NCBI GenBank assembly: GCA_963850345.1
Contig: CAWKKW010000004.1
Coordinates: 62,001 to 126,000 of the forward strand
Direction: 5' to 3'
Length of the DNA: 64,000 bases
Origin: CAWKKW01 sp963850345
GTDB taxonomy: Bacteria; Acidobacteriota; Terriglobia; Terriglobales; Acidobacteriaceae
Shown here piece by piece: positions 17,580-25,660 of this stretch. Each line of letters opens with the position of its first letter. The stretch's first letter is position 1. The notes under the pieces were generated by a model that was not told the origin of the DNA, ran no database searches, and was given only the letters and a program-made list of their open reading frames with translations. The position numbers and the translations under genes are program-made.

Positions 17580-18626
17580 TTACTGAATCGGCAGTCCCAG
17601 ATCGGTCTGGGGCGGCGGATCGGCCGGACGCCGACCGAATTCCCGCTCGATGTGGGCGTTGATGCCTGCCTGCGCAAACTCCGCAGCGACCCGGATGCCG
17701 TTCAGGATGGCGCGGTCATTGGACGAGCCATGTCCCACGATGCAAACGCCGCGAACGCCGAGAAGTGGCGCGCCGCCGTATTCTGAAGGATCAAGACTTT
17801 TTTTGAAGGTGTTGAATGCCTTACGCGACAGCAGCGCTCCTACCTGGGCGGTGACTGTCTTGGTGAGGGAGTCGCGCAGCATCTCTCGCACCAGGCGGGT
17901 GAGCCCTTCTGAGGTCTTCAGCGCGACATTGCCGACAAACCCGTCACACACGATCACATCGGCGTTGCCGTTATAGATGTCGCGGCCTTCGACGTTTCCG
18001 ATGAAGTTGATAGGTAATTGCTTGAGCAGCGGCAAAGCTTCGCGCGTGAGCTCGTTGCCTTTGCTTTCTTCTTCGCCGATCGAGAGCAGGCCGACGCGCG
18101 GATGGCGGATCTTGAGCACACTGCGCGCGTAGAGCTCGCCCATGACTGCGAATTGCTCCAGATTTTGCGGCTTGCAATCTACGTTGGCGCCGACATCCAA
18201 CAGCACGCAGGGTGAACCGGAAGTCGTCGGCAATACGGCAGCAAGCGCCGGGCGGTCGACCCCGGGCAAAGCACGCAGCACCATCTTGGCAGTCGCCATG
18301 GCGGCACCGGTATTGCCTGCGGTGATAAATCCAGCAGCCTTGTGATCTCGAACCAGTTGCAGGCCTACCCGCATCGAACTGTCCGGCTTATTACGGACAG
18401 CGATCGCAGGCTTCTCGTCCATGCCGATGTGCTCGGTAGCGTTGACGATCTCGATGGGAAGGCGCTCTCCCTCGAGATGTTCATCGAGCAGGCGCCGAAG
18501 ACGGGCCTGCGGGCCGACGAGGTGAACGCGGACAGGGAGGTTGCGGCAAGCAAAAATGGCGCCCCGAACTTCCGGGTCCGGCGCCTTGTCTGATCCCATT
18601 GCATCGAGAGCGATGTCTGTCAGCAT
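17580..18626 (-). CDS. plsX: Phosphate acyltransferase PlsX
   Basis: The 348-residue protein has the PlsX signature IALDAMGSDKAP at the N-terminus, MRVGLQLVRD, AGFITAGNTGAAMA, and LLDVGANVDCKP, with GFVGNVALKTSEG and EYGGAPLLGV further on. PlsX makes acyl-phosphate from acyl-ACP, feeding PlsY for phosphatidic acid synthesis; it works at the inner face of the membrane. It starts 14 bases after rpmF, so the two are surely co-transcribed, as in many bacteria. The final residues are a short Pro-rich tail. Confidence 0.96.
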   Translation of the reverse strand: MLTDIALDAMGSDKAPDPEVRGAIFACRNLPVRVHLVGPQARLRRLLDEHLEGERLPIEIVNATEHIGMDEKPAIAVRNKPDSSMRVGLQLVRDHKAAGFITAGNTGAAMATAKMVLRALPGVDRPALAAVLPTTSGSPCVLLDVGANVDCKPQNLEQFAVMGELYARSVLKIRHPRVGLLSIGEEESKGNELTREALPLLKQLPINFIGNVEGRDIYNGNADVIVCDGFVGNVALKTSEGLTRLVREMLRDSLTKTVTAQVGALLSRKAFNTFKKSLDPSEYGGAPLLGVRGVCIVGHGSSNDRAILNGIRVAAEFAQAGINAHIEREFGRRPADPPPQTDLGLPIQ

Positions 18627-18640
18627 CGGTGGGATAAGTG

Positions 18641-18826
18641 CTAGCTCGCTTCTTTCACTTCAAGAACTTCCTGGCCCTTGTAGGTGCCGCACTTGGGGCA
18701 AGCCCGATGGGGCAGCTTGCGCTCGTGGCAATTCGGGCACTCGGCCAGGCCAATCGGGGTCAGCGCGTCGTGCGAACGACGCTTGGAAGTGCGGGCCTTG
18801 GAGTGGCGTCGCTTTGGATTCGGCAT
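18641..18826 (-). CDS. rpmF: Large-subunit ribosomal protein bL32
   Basis: The 61-residue basic protein starts MPNPKRRHSKARTSKRRSHD, typical of bL32. It has a zinc ribbon formed by CPNC near residue 30 and CPKC near residue 43, so it is the zinc-binding (C+) form. AGAGGA lies 8 bases before the ATG. It sits between the DUF177 gene and plsX in the widely conserved order. Confidence 0.97.
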   Translation of the reverse strand: MPNPKRRHSKARTSKRRSHDALTPIGLAECPNCHERKLPHRACPKCGTYKGQEVLEVKEAS

Positions 18827-18904
18827 TGCAGATTCCTCTCTTACGGGCGTCCTTATCCCACTCCATCAGCACCGAGGCGACCGGAGTCGGGGTACGTCCC
18901 TACT

Positions 18905-19456
18905 TTACTGTTTGATCCGGCTGCGCAGATCTGCGAGAGCTGTCCACCGCGGATCGGAAGACGTCTCCTCGCAGTTGCAGGTCTCCTGGTTCAGGTTTCG
19001 GCCGCAGCGCGGGCAAAGTCCCTTGCAATCTTCGCGGCAAAGCGTTCTGGCGGGAAGGGTTAATAGTACCTGCTCCCGCAGTACGTCTTCGAGCACAAGA
19101 CCACCCTCCTGATAATACCCGATTTCGGTCTCAGAAGTGGTAATGGAATGCTCCGAAGCGTCGCCATCGGCACGGAAGGGGCGGTACAAAAGGTCGAATT
19201 GACCGCCGAGTGGCTGCTCCACCGATTCGACGCACCGGGCGCAGAGCAGTTCGAAGCGTGCGTCGTATTCGGCTCGCACGCGGATGTCCGGGACCAGGTC
19301 GCCCGGTCCTCGATGTTCGACGATCAGATCGGCACGGCCAGCGACCGCAAGCGGGTCCAACTGGTGAATGTCGATGCCGTAGTCGATGGTGCCGGGTTGC
19401 AATTTCAGGTCAAATTCAAGGGGCTCGCGTTCCAGATCGGCAACGGTAATGAGCAT
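18905..19456 (-). CDS. DUF177 family protein (YceD-like)
   Basis: The 183-residue product has the DUF177 core: LCARCVE near residue 80, an acidic stretch, ED.LREQVLLTLP, then CREDCKGLCPRCG and a final CNC pair. Members sit just upstream of rpmF across bacteria; the E. coli relative YceD and its plant homologue are linked to 23S rRNA accumulation. I chose ATG 19456 with GGTGAGG about 6 bases upstream rather than the earlier in-frame TTG at 19471. The extra Cys pairs look able to bind zinc. A 78-base gap separates it from rpmF. Confidence 0.9.
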   Translation of the reverse strand: MLITVADLEREPLEFDLKLQPGTIDYGIDIHQLDPLAVAGRADLIVEHRGPGDLVPDIRVRAEYDARFELLCARCVESVEQPLGGQFDLLYRPFRADGDASEHSITTSETEIGYYQEGGLVLEDVLREQVLLTLPARTLCREDCKGLCPRCGRNLNQETCNCEETSSDPRWTALADLRSRIKQ

Positions 19457-19658
19457 GGCAAGCCTCACCAAGGCATGAAGTGCACGGGAGGAAAATCTTC
19501 CTCAGTGTGTCTTTTCTGAGAGTATCACCCGGGAGCCAACGCAGGCCGAAAGGTGCGCGCTGCGGGTAGTGGGTCAGCTTGAAATCCACACGCTCCAGCC
19601 TTGGTACCTGCATTGGTTGGGATACGCGCGCCATACAATAGCAAAGCGGAGCACAAAA

Positions 19659-19988
19659 ATGGAGATTCATCGCGCAGTGAGCCTTGGAATGTTGCATCGA
19701 CAGCTCGGGATAAACCCGGATGCCCGAATATCGTACGAACCCATCCCCGGCGGGGTTGCGGTTTGGGATCTGGAAACAGAAACCGAGCACACCGTTAACA
19801 TGGATAAGGTGGCTAAAATCAGCAGCTCCAGGAGAGCGCTTACGCCGGAACTGCAGCAGGTAATCAATGGCTCCGACGATGATTTGAAGCGGCGATTTTC
19901 CGAATCGTGGATGGCTGGCTGGAGCGAGGAACGAGAAACGATCTTCACTGAACTAACGTTTCGTGGCATCAGCACGCTCGACCTGTAG
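19659..19988 (+). CDS. Hypothetical protein
   Basis: The 109-residue product is soluble, without signal peptide or membrane helices; I do not recognise a family. It contains GINPDARISYEPIPGGVAVW, which reads as a small beta unit, then a charged helical C-terminal half. I chose ATG 19659 because GGAG lies 7 bases upstream; the frame extends 30 more codons without similarity. It is flanked by the DUF177 gene (divergent) and thiE (convergent) and is probably monocistronic. Confidence 0.55.
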   Translation: MEIHRAVSLGMLHRQLGINPDARISYEPIPGGVAVWDLETETEHTVNMDKVAKISSSRRALTPELQQVINGSDDDLKRRFSESWMAGWSEERETIFTELTFRGISTLDL

Positions 19989-20027
19989 CAATTTCAAACT
20001 GAGATACTACCGTGCTGCACGATCTCA

Positions 20028-20660
20028 TTAGCGCAGAATTCGCCAAGCTTCGCCGCTAAAAAGGCGAATGCCTGCGACCCCCGCACAGCCTGCTTCGAGG
20101 CATGCGTGAGCATTTTCGACGGTCACTCCTCCCAATGCGATCACAGGAATCTTTCCCGCGGCCTTGCAGGCTTGCGTCAGCGTGTCGGGTCCAATCCCGG
20201 GCAGCATTTCTCCCGACGGCAGGTGCTTGCCAAAGACCGGAGCCAGCACCGCGAGGTCCGCTCCTTCCGCCTCGGCGCGTTCTACTTCGGCAACCGAATG
20301 GCAGGCAACGCTCACCAGCGGAGACTTTGAACTTCCTGCGGTGCGCCAGTGATTCCGGATCTCTGCAATCTCGCCGGCCGCCCGGCCGCCGGGAAGGTGG
20401 ACGCCATCGGCGCCCGCTGCGAGAGCCAATTCCGGGCCTCCGTTGAGCAGCACCCGGGTTCTACGCGCCTGCGACCGGACGGCTTCGACGACCCTTGCCG
20501 TAAGATCCAGCAGCGCCCTGGGGTCCAGATCTTTTTCCCGGATCTGCACGTACTCCACGCCCCCCTGCGACCACTCGGTAGCAAGTGCGAGGAGCCTCTC
20601 CTGTCGTTCCGCTTCGTCCAGGCCGGGCACGCGGCGGTCCGTGATGGCATAGAGGTGCAT
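20028..20660 (-). CDS. thiE: Thiamine-phosphate synthase (ThiE-like)
   Basis: The 210-residue TIM-barrel protein starts MHLYAITDRR and has YVQIREKDLDPR (pyrophosphate binding), LLNGGPELALAAGADGVHLPGG, VSVACHSVAEVERAEAEGAD, LAPVFGKHL and VIALGGVTVENA, all ThiE/TenI features. It would join HMP-pyrophosphate and thiazole phosphate. The N-terminal ATG 20660 is the natural start; a long upstream open frame has no similarity. The gene stands alone: no other thi gene and no TPP riboswitch is recognisable upstream. TenI, the related thiazole tautomerase, is the main alternative. Confidence 0.85.
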   Translation of the reverse strand: MHLYAITDRRVPGLDEAERQERLLALATEWSQGGVEYVQIREKDLDPRALLDLTARVVEAVRSQARRTRVLLNGGPELALAAGADGVHLPGGRAAGEIAEIRNHWRTAGSSKSPLVSVACHSVAEVERAEAEGADLAVLAPVFGKHLPSGEMLPGIGPDTLTQACKAAGKIPVIALGGVTVENAHACLEAGCAGVAGIRLFSGEAWRILR

Positions 20661-20770
20661 GCTTCGAGTGTAGGCGTCGCGGCGAAGTCCCTGCGGCGGA
20701 GCTCCTCCGAATGACTTGCCTCTTCGACCCGCGTAAGCGCCCGTACCCGGTAGAGTAGTTCGACCGCCAA

Positions 20771-21259
20771 TCAGCCCAAGTTGAAAAAGAAGACAGTCGC
20801 AACCGACGCCAGCGCGGCGCCGGCGTGCTGTGCCAGCACATACGCCGTTTGTCGCGGAGCCCGGGGCAGCCACCTGATCGCGAACCACGCCACCAGAGGC
20901 AACTGTCCTGCCATGAGAATTTGCCAGATGTGAGCAGTTGGACCTTCATCAGCCTCGCGGACAGCGCCAAACAGTGCAACGTGAACCAGCACGAGCGACA
21001 GCGCGACGAGTGACATGGCCAGTGGAAGAAAGGCGGCAGGTTTCCGGATCATTGCGCCGTAAGTGAGATGTGGATCCATTTTGCGTCCTCCAATTGGGAA
21101 GATGTGCTCGTACAGTGCCGAACGGACAATGTTTACCGCGGTGCGAAGGTCGACGCGGCTGGTTGCGTGCTGCAGGAGCACCTCGAACTCCTCACCGTAA
21201 CGCTCTCTCCAGCGGCGAGGGTACAGGCAGGTGAGCAGGTGGGCAAGCCTGCGGCTCAT
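20771..21259 (-). CDS. Membrane protein coupled to PadR regulator
   Basis: The 162-residue product has an N-terminal cytoplasmic part with LYPRRWRERYGEEFEVLL (residues ~12-29) and about three hydrophobic helices in the C-terminal half. The YPRRWRERYGEEF block is typical of small proteins that accompany PadR regulators in Acidobacteriota and relatives. Its start overlaps the stop of the PadR gene (ATGA at 21256-21259), so translation is coupled and the two probably form one regulatory unit. Function is unknown. Confidence 0.72.
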   Translation of the reverse strand: MSRRLAHLLTCLYPRRWRERYGEEFEVLLQHATSRVDLRTAVNIVRSALYEHIFPIGGRKMDPHLTYGAMIRKPAAFLPLAMSLVALSLVLVHVALFGAVREADEGPTAHIWQILMAGQLPLVAWFAIRWLPRAPRQTAYVLAQHAGAALASVATVFFFNLG

Positions 21260-21594
21260 AGGAGCTCCAGCCTCTCCAGTCCTGCTTTGGCGAACTGATT
21301 CAGCGTCGCCAGCCTGGCACGAAGAACGCGCAAACCTTCGCCAGTGATGCGATAAGGCCGGCGACGCTCCTCCGGCTCAAGCGGTTCGATCCAGCCCTGC
21401 TGCTCCAGGCGCCCAATCGCCCCGTACAGCGTTCCCGGACCCAGCCGCGTTCCACAAAGTCGTGCAATGTCTTCGATCATGGCGTGTCCGTGCTTCGGTC
21501 CGCTCGCCAGGCTGGCAAGCACCAGCAGGGGTGGGTCAGAGTAGTGCCCGAGTTCGCCACTGCCTTCCGCTACTACGTCGCGCTTACTACGCAT
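21256..21594 (-). CDS. PadR-family transcriptional regulator
   Basis: The 112-residue product is a compact PadR winged helix: LLVLASLASGPKHGHAMIED, then GTLYGAIGRLEQQGWIEP (recognition helix and wing), then RRRPYRITGEGLRVL. The C-terminal dimerisation helix is short, as in PadR subfamily 2. The start codon lies inside an inverted repeat, which suggests autoregulation. The downstream membrane protein gene overlaps its stop. Confidence 0.9.
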   Translation of the reverse strand: MRSKRDVVAEGSGELGHYSDPPLLVLASLASGPKHGHAMIEDIARLCGTRLGPGTLYGAIGRLEQQGWIEPLEPEERRRPYRITGEGLRVLRARLATLNQFAKAGLERLELL

Positions 21595-21602
21595 TACGTA
21601 GT
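21586..21602. promoter_or_regulatory. Candidate PadR operator over the padR start codon
   Basis: ACTACG and CGTAGT form a perfect inverted repeat with 5 bases between the arms, and the spacer contains the padR ATG on the minus strand. A further TACTACG copy lies 15 bases inside the gene (from 21571). Position and symmetry fit an autorepressor site; binding is inferred. Confidence 0.4.
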
Positions 21603-21808
21603 TATCTCACGTTTGTATCCGTCTGGCAAGGACAATGGAACAAAGCCAGAATGAGCCTTTCGAATATTCACGAATGCCTGCCACGGCCAACGGTAGGATG
21701 AACTTGACCATCTGCCTGCGTCGAGAGCCGCGCGTGGAATGTGTTAGCTTCTAGGCAATCGACCCTGGGAGCAGACACGCTCCCGTGACTCTTTCCCGAG
21801 CGCCTTTC

Positions 21809-23203
21809 ATGGACACTTTCGATCTCATCGTCATCGGCTCCGGCCCTTCAGGGCAGCGGGCCGCCGTCTCTGCTGTGAAGCGCGGTAAACGCGTGGCTGT
21901 GATCGAAATGCGCGGCGTGGTTGGCGGGGTCTGCATCAACACCGGCACCATTCCAAGCAAGACGATGCGCGAGGCGGTGCTGCACCTCTCCGGGTACAAC
22001 TACCGGTCGATCTATGGCATGAACTATCGGGTGAAAGAGAAGATCACCATGTCGGATCTGGCCTTCCGGATTCAACATGTGATCAAGACCGAGGTCGACG
22101 TCACCGAGGCACAGCTTTCGCGAAATGGTGTTGAGGTGCTGAACGGCATTGCCAGCTTTGAGGATTCCACTCACGTGCGCGTCACCGGGCCGCGCGGCTC
22201 GAACGTGCTCCAAGCCGCAAATGTGCTGATTGGCGTGGGTACCAAGCCAGCCGCTTCAGCCAAGGTCGGAATCAATGGCCGAACCATCATCAACAGCGAC
22301 CAGATCCTAGAACTGGCCGAGTTGCCGAAGACCATGATCGTGGTGGGCGGCGGCGTCATCGGGGTGGAATACACCTGCATGTTCTCCGCACTCGGAATTC
22401 GCGTGACGCTGATAGAGAAGCGGCCCAAGCTGCTGGAGTTCGCCGATCAGGAGATCGTGGAGGCGCTGAGCTACCATCTGCGGGATACACGGGTCACCAT
22501 GCGGCTGGGCGAAGAAGTGGAGAGCGTAGGCGAACTCCCTGACGGCTCTGTGGTCGCGAATCTGGAGAGCAAGAAGCGCATCAGCGGCGATGCCCTGTTG
22601 TACGCCGTAGGTCGGCAGGGCAACGTCGACGAGTTGAACCTGGCGGCGGCTGGAATCGAGTGCGACTCGCGAGGGCGCATTCCCGTCGACAAGGATTTCC
22701 GCACCAAGCAGCCCAACATCTACGCGGTGGGCGACGTGATCGGCTTTCCCAGCCTGGCTTCGGTTTCGATGGAGCAGGGACGGATCGCCGTGGCGCGCAT
22801 GTTCAATGACGAAAGCATTCACACCAACCCGACGCTGTATCCCTATGGCATTTACACCATCCCGGAGATTTCGTTCATCGGCAAGACCGAGGAGCAGTTG
22901 ACCGAAGAAGACGTCCCCTACGAAGTGGGCGTAGCCTATTATCGCGAGATCGCCCGCGGCCAGATTCGCGGCGATACCACTGGCCGCTTGAAGTTGATCT
23001 TCCACCGGGAGACCCGGTCCATTCTCGGCGTACACATCATCGGCGAAGGTGCGGCGGAGTTACTGCATATTGGGCAGGCGGTGATGGCGTTAGGAGGCAC
23101 GGTGGACTACTTCATTGACACTGTGTTCAACTACCCCACTCTGGCCGAATGCTACAAAGCAGCCGCCTTTAATGGCGTGAACCGTTTGGCGCGGTTCGAG
23201 TAG
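21809..23203 (+). CDS. sthA: Soluble pyridine nucleotide transhydrogenase
   Basis: The ~464-residue flavoprotein has an FAD Rossmann motif DLIVIGSGPSGQRAA at the N-terminus, GGVCINTGTIPSKTMREA near residue 40, a second Rossmann motif MIVVGGGVIGVEY for the nicotinamide, and IYAVGDVIG. In the active-site segment only one Cys remains (CINTGT instead of CxxxxC), which separates transhydrogenases from disulfide reductases. It balances NADPH and NADH in the cytosol. I chose ATG 21809; a GTG at 21785 preceded by a GGGAGC...GCTCCC hairpin is an alternative. A ROK-family gene follows 48 bases downstream. Confidence 0.92.
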   Translation: MDTFDLIVIGSGPSGQRAAVSAVKRGKRVAVIEMRGVVGGVCINTGTIPSKTMREAVLHLSGYNYRSIYGMNYRVKEKITMSDLAFRIQHVIKTEVDVTEAQLSRNGVEVLNGIASFEDSTHVRVTGPRGSNVLQAANVLIGVGTKPAASAKVGINGRTIINSDQILELAELPKTMIVVGGGVIGVEYTCMFSALGIRVTLIEKRPKLLEFADQEIVEALSYHLRDTRVTMRLGEEVESVGELPDGSVVANLESKKRISGDALLYAVGRQGNVDELNLAAAGIECDSRGRIPVDKDFRTKQPNIYAVGDVIGFPSLASVSMEQGRIAVARMFNDESIHTNPTLYPYGIYTIPEISFIGKTEEQLTEEDVPYEVGVAYYREIARGQIRGDTTGRLKLIFHRETRSILGVHIIGEGAAELLHIGQAVMALGGTVDYFIDTVFNYPTLAECYKAAAFNGVNRLARFE

Positions 23204-23251
23204 CCGCGGGCGCACCGCGTAACCGCTGGCTAGGCAGACAGGAAGGGCGAT

Positions 23252-24148
23252 ATGGCGAGAACCATCGGAGTGGTGATGGCCGAGCGCGTGGTCGCGGGCC
23301 TCATCGAAAACCACAAAATCGTCGGTGACGTGCGACGCTTTCCAGAAGACCAGGAAGAGACCGGCGCACTGATCGAGATTCCTTCTGACGCGTTGTGCGC
23401 AATCCTCTGCGATCAAATCCTGGCCGTCGCATCTTCCGGAGAAAAGATCGACACCGTCGGTGTGGCGGTTCCTGGCATCGTCCGCAATGGCGTGGTTGAA
23501 GACTCACCCAACCTCGGTCAACTCAAAGGGGCAAAGCTGGGCGAGCAGGTGCGCTCCACCCTGAAAGAACGCGGCCTCGACTCGACCGTCAGCGTGTTTA
23601 ACGACGCAGATGCGATCGCTGCCGGCATCGCCGCGACTCGCGGGCAGTTGGACAAGCTGGTGCGCGTGTGGACGATCGGCAACGGCATTGGCTTTGGGCG
23701 CTTTCCCTACGCCGAGGGAGCCTGGGAGGGCGGCCACATGACCGTCAGCCTTGATCCCCGCGAAAACTATTGCGCCTGCGGAGGCCGCGGCCACCTGGAA
23801 GGCATCATTGGCCATCGCGCGATGCGGCTGCGTTTCCTGGATATGGAACCGGACGAGGTCTTCGAAGCAGCGAAGAAGGGCGACCGGCGTTGCAGCGACT
23901 TCGTGACCCTGTTTCATCGTGGCCTGGCGGCAGCGACCGCTTCGCTCATTCACATTGAGGGTCCCGGCAAGTTCTACTTCACTGGCCGTGACATTCGCCG
24001 GCTCGACCTCTCACGCCTCAAGGAGCATCTGTGGGAGATGGTGAAGATGAGCCCGCTGCAAAACTATTCGCTGGAGATTCTGCCGGAAGATCCAACGGTC
24101 GGCATCATCGGCGCCGGGGCGGCTGCCGAGCATACCTGCACGAGCTGA
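23252..24148 (+). CDS. ROK-family protein with altered ATP-binding motif
   Basis: The 298-residue product has ROK features: VGVAVPGIV, the catalytic-Asp motif VFNDADAIAAG near residue 112, TIGNGIGFG, EGGH near 158, and a zinc motif CACGGRGHLEG in which the usual third Cys is His. The N-terminal phosphate loop DxGGT is missing; the chain starts MARTIGVVMAERVVAG. The family includes sugar kinases and NagC-type repressors, but no DNA-binding domain is present. With the ATP loop lost, kinase activity is doubtful. AGGAAGG lies 5 bases before the ATG. It probably shares a transcript with sthA. Confidence 0.75.
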   Translation: MARTIGVVMAERVVAGLIENHKIVGDVRRFPEDQEETGALIEIPSDALCAILCDQILAVASSGEKIDTVGVAVPGIVRNGVVEDSPNLGQLKGAKLGEQVRSTLKERGLDSTVSVFNDADAIAAGIAATRGQLDKLVRVWTIGNGIGFGRFPYAEGAWEGGHMTVSLDPRENYCACGGRGHLEGIIGHRAMRLRFLDMEPDEVFEAAKKGDRRCSDFVTLFHRGLAAATASLIHIEGPGKFYFTGRDIRRLDLSRLKEHLWEMVKMSPLQNYSLEILPEDPTVGIIGAGAAAEHTCTS

Positions 24149-24311
24149 ACTTGGTTCGCTGCTCGACTGCGCCAAACGCCGGAACTCTGATTTCCAGCTA
24201 CTGCGAAGCTCGCAGGAGCATTCGCTGATCTCACGGCGAGAACTACCGCACGGAACCGGAATCGCGAAACTGACCGGCCGGTAAGATTGCGCATCGCTTT
24301 CCCCCAACCCT

Positions 24312-25625
24312 ATGCCCGACTCGATCGATGCTCCTGAAGATCAACCGAATCCGCTGCTCACTGAGCCTGAGATCGTTGTCGCGCCCGAAGCCGAGGGAGG
24401 CGACACGCCTGGCGGACCGCGACGCGCCGCAGCCACATTCATCTTCTTCACCGTAGCGCTCGACATGCTGGCGCTGGGAATGATCGCGCCTGTGCTGCCC
24501 CGCCTCATTGCGAGCTTCATGAACGGCAACGCCGTCAGTGCGGCGCAGATGCTCGGCATCTTCGGGACCGTCTTCGCGGTCATGCAGTTCTTCTTCTCGC
24601 CGGTGCTGGGGTCACTCTCTGACCGCTTCGGTCGCAGACCAGTCGTGCTGCTTTCAAACTTTGGCCTGGGGCTGGACTACATGTTGATGGCCTGGGCACC
24701 GACGCTGAGGTGGCTCTTCCTTGGCCGCGTGATCTCCGGCCTGACGGCATCCAGCGTGCCGACGGCGATGGCCTACATGGCCGACGTCACGCCGTGGAAG
24801 AAGCGGGCAGCAGCCTTCGGCATGTTGAATGCCGCGTTTGGCATCGGCTTTGTGGTTGGACCTGCCCTTGGTGGCTTGCTGGGGAATGTCAATCCGCGAC
24901 TGCCCTTCTGGGTGGCCGGCGGATTGAGCATGGTCAATGGCCTCTACGGTCTGCTGATCTTGCCGGAGTCGCTGTCACTCGAGCATCGCAGCCCCTTCCG
25001 CTGGAAGCGCGCCAATCCCGTGGGATCGGTGGCCATGTTGAACCGCCGCAAGTCGCTGCTGGGCCTCGCGGCCCTGCTGCTGCTCGGCTACATCGCGCAG
25101 CAGTCGCTGATGAACGTGTATGTGATCTACGCGGATTATCGCTATCACTGGACCGATCGTACGGTAGGCTTGTCGCTCGCCGTGATTGGCATCTTCACGG
25201 GTATCTATGGCGGGTTCCTGATCAAGCGGGTCGTTGCGAGGGTGGGAGAGCGGCGTGCAATTTTCCTCGGTCTGTTGTGCGGAAGCCTGGGCTTCGCCAT
25301 GTTTGGGCTTTCGAAGACGGGCGCGCTTTTCTGGATGGCGATTCCAGTCATGAACCTGATGTCGCTGGTGTGGCCTTCAACCCAAAGCATGATGTCGCAC
25401 GAGATCGGCCCATCGGAGCAGGGTCAGTTGCAGGGGGCGATCAACAGCTTGCGCGGAATTGCCGGGATGGTCGGGCCTGGGCTTTTCACCTACATCTTCA
25501 GCCAATCGATTGGCGCGCATGCGGTGATTCATTCCCCGGGAATGCCTTTTTTTGTAGCGTCGGGGTTGCTGCTGACCGGTCTGGCCGTCGCGGAGCGTGT
25601 GACCCGTGCACCGGTTCCAGCCTGA
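24312..25625 (+). CDS. MFS transporter, TetA-like (drug:H+ antiporter)
   Basis: The 437-residue protein has twelve predicted helices after a ~35-residue acidic N-terminal tail. SDRFGRRPV in the loop between helices 2 and 3 is the MFS signature, and AFGIGFVVGPALGG in helix 5 is the antiporter motif of TetA-like exporters. The closest group is the TCR/Tet family, but the substrate cannot be assigned; no tetR lies beside it. It starts 163 bases after the ROK gene and converges with the GH28 gene, 35 bases away. Confidence 0.86.
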   Translation: MPDSIDAPEDQPNPLLTEPEIVVAPEAEGGDTPGGPRRAAATFIFFTVALDMLALGMIAPVLPRLIASFMNGNAVSAAQMLGIFGTVFAVMQFFFSPVLGSLSDRFGRRPVVLLSNFGLGLDYMLMAWAPTLRWLFLGRVISGLTASSVPTAMAYMADVTPWKKRAAAFGMLNAAFGIGFVVGPALGGLLGNVNPRLPFWVAGGLSMVNGLYGLLILPESLSLEHRSPFRWKRANPVGSVAMLNRRKSLLGLAALLLLGYIAQQSLMNVYVIYADYRYHWTDRTVGLSLAVIGIFTGIYGGFLIKRVVARVGERRAIFLGLLCGSLGFAMFGLSKTGALFWMAIPVMNLMSLVWPSTQSMMSHEIGPSEQGQLQGAINSLRGIAGMVGPGLFTYIFSQSIGAHAVIHSPGMPFFVASGLLLTGLAVAERVTRAPVPA

Positions 25626-25660
25626 CAGGTGAATCTTCTCTGGAACAGTGACAGTGGCAG

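Noticed and set aside
21767..21784. GGGAGC...GCTCCC hairpin just before the GTG of sthA
   Set aside because: Only a 6-bp stem and 25 bases from the preferred ATG; not enough to call a regulatory element.
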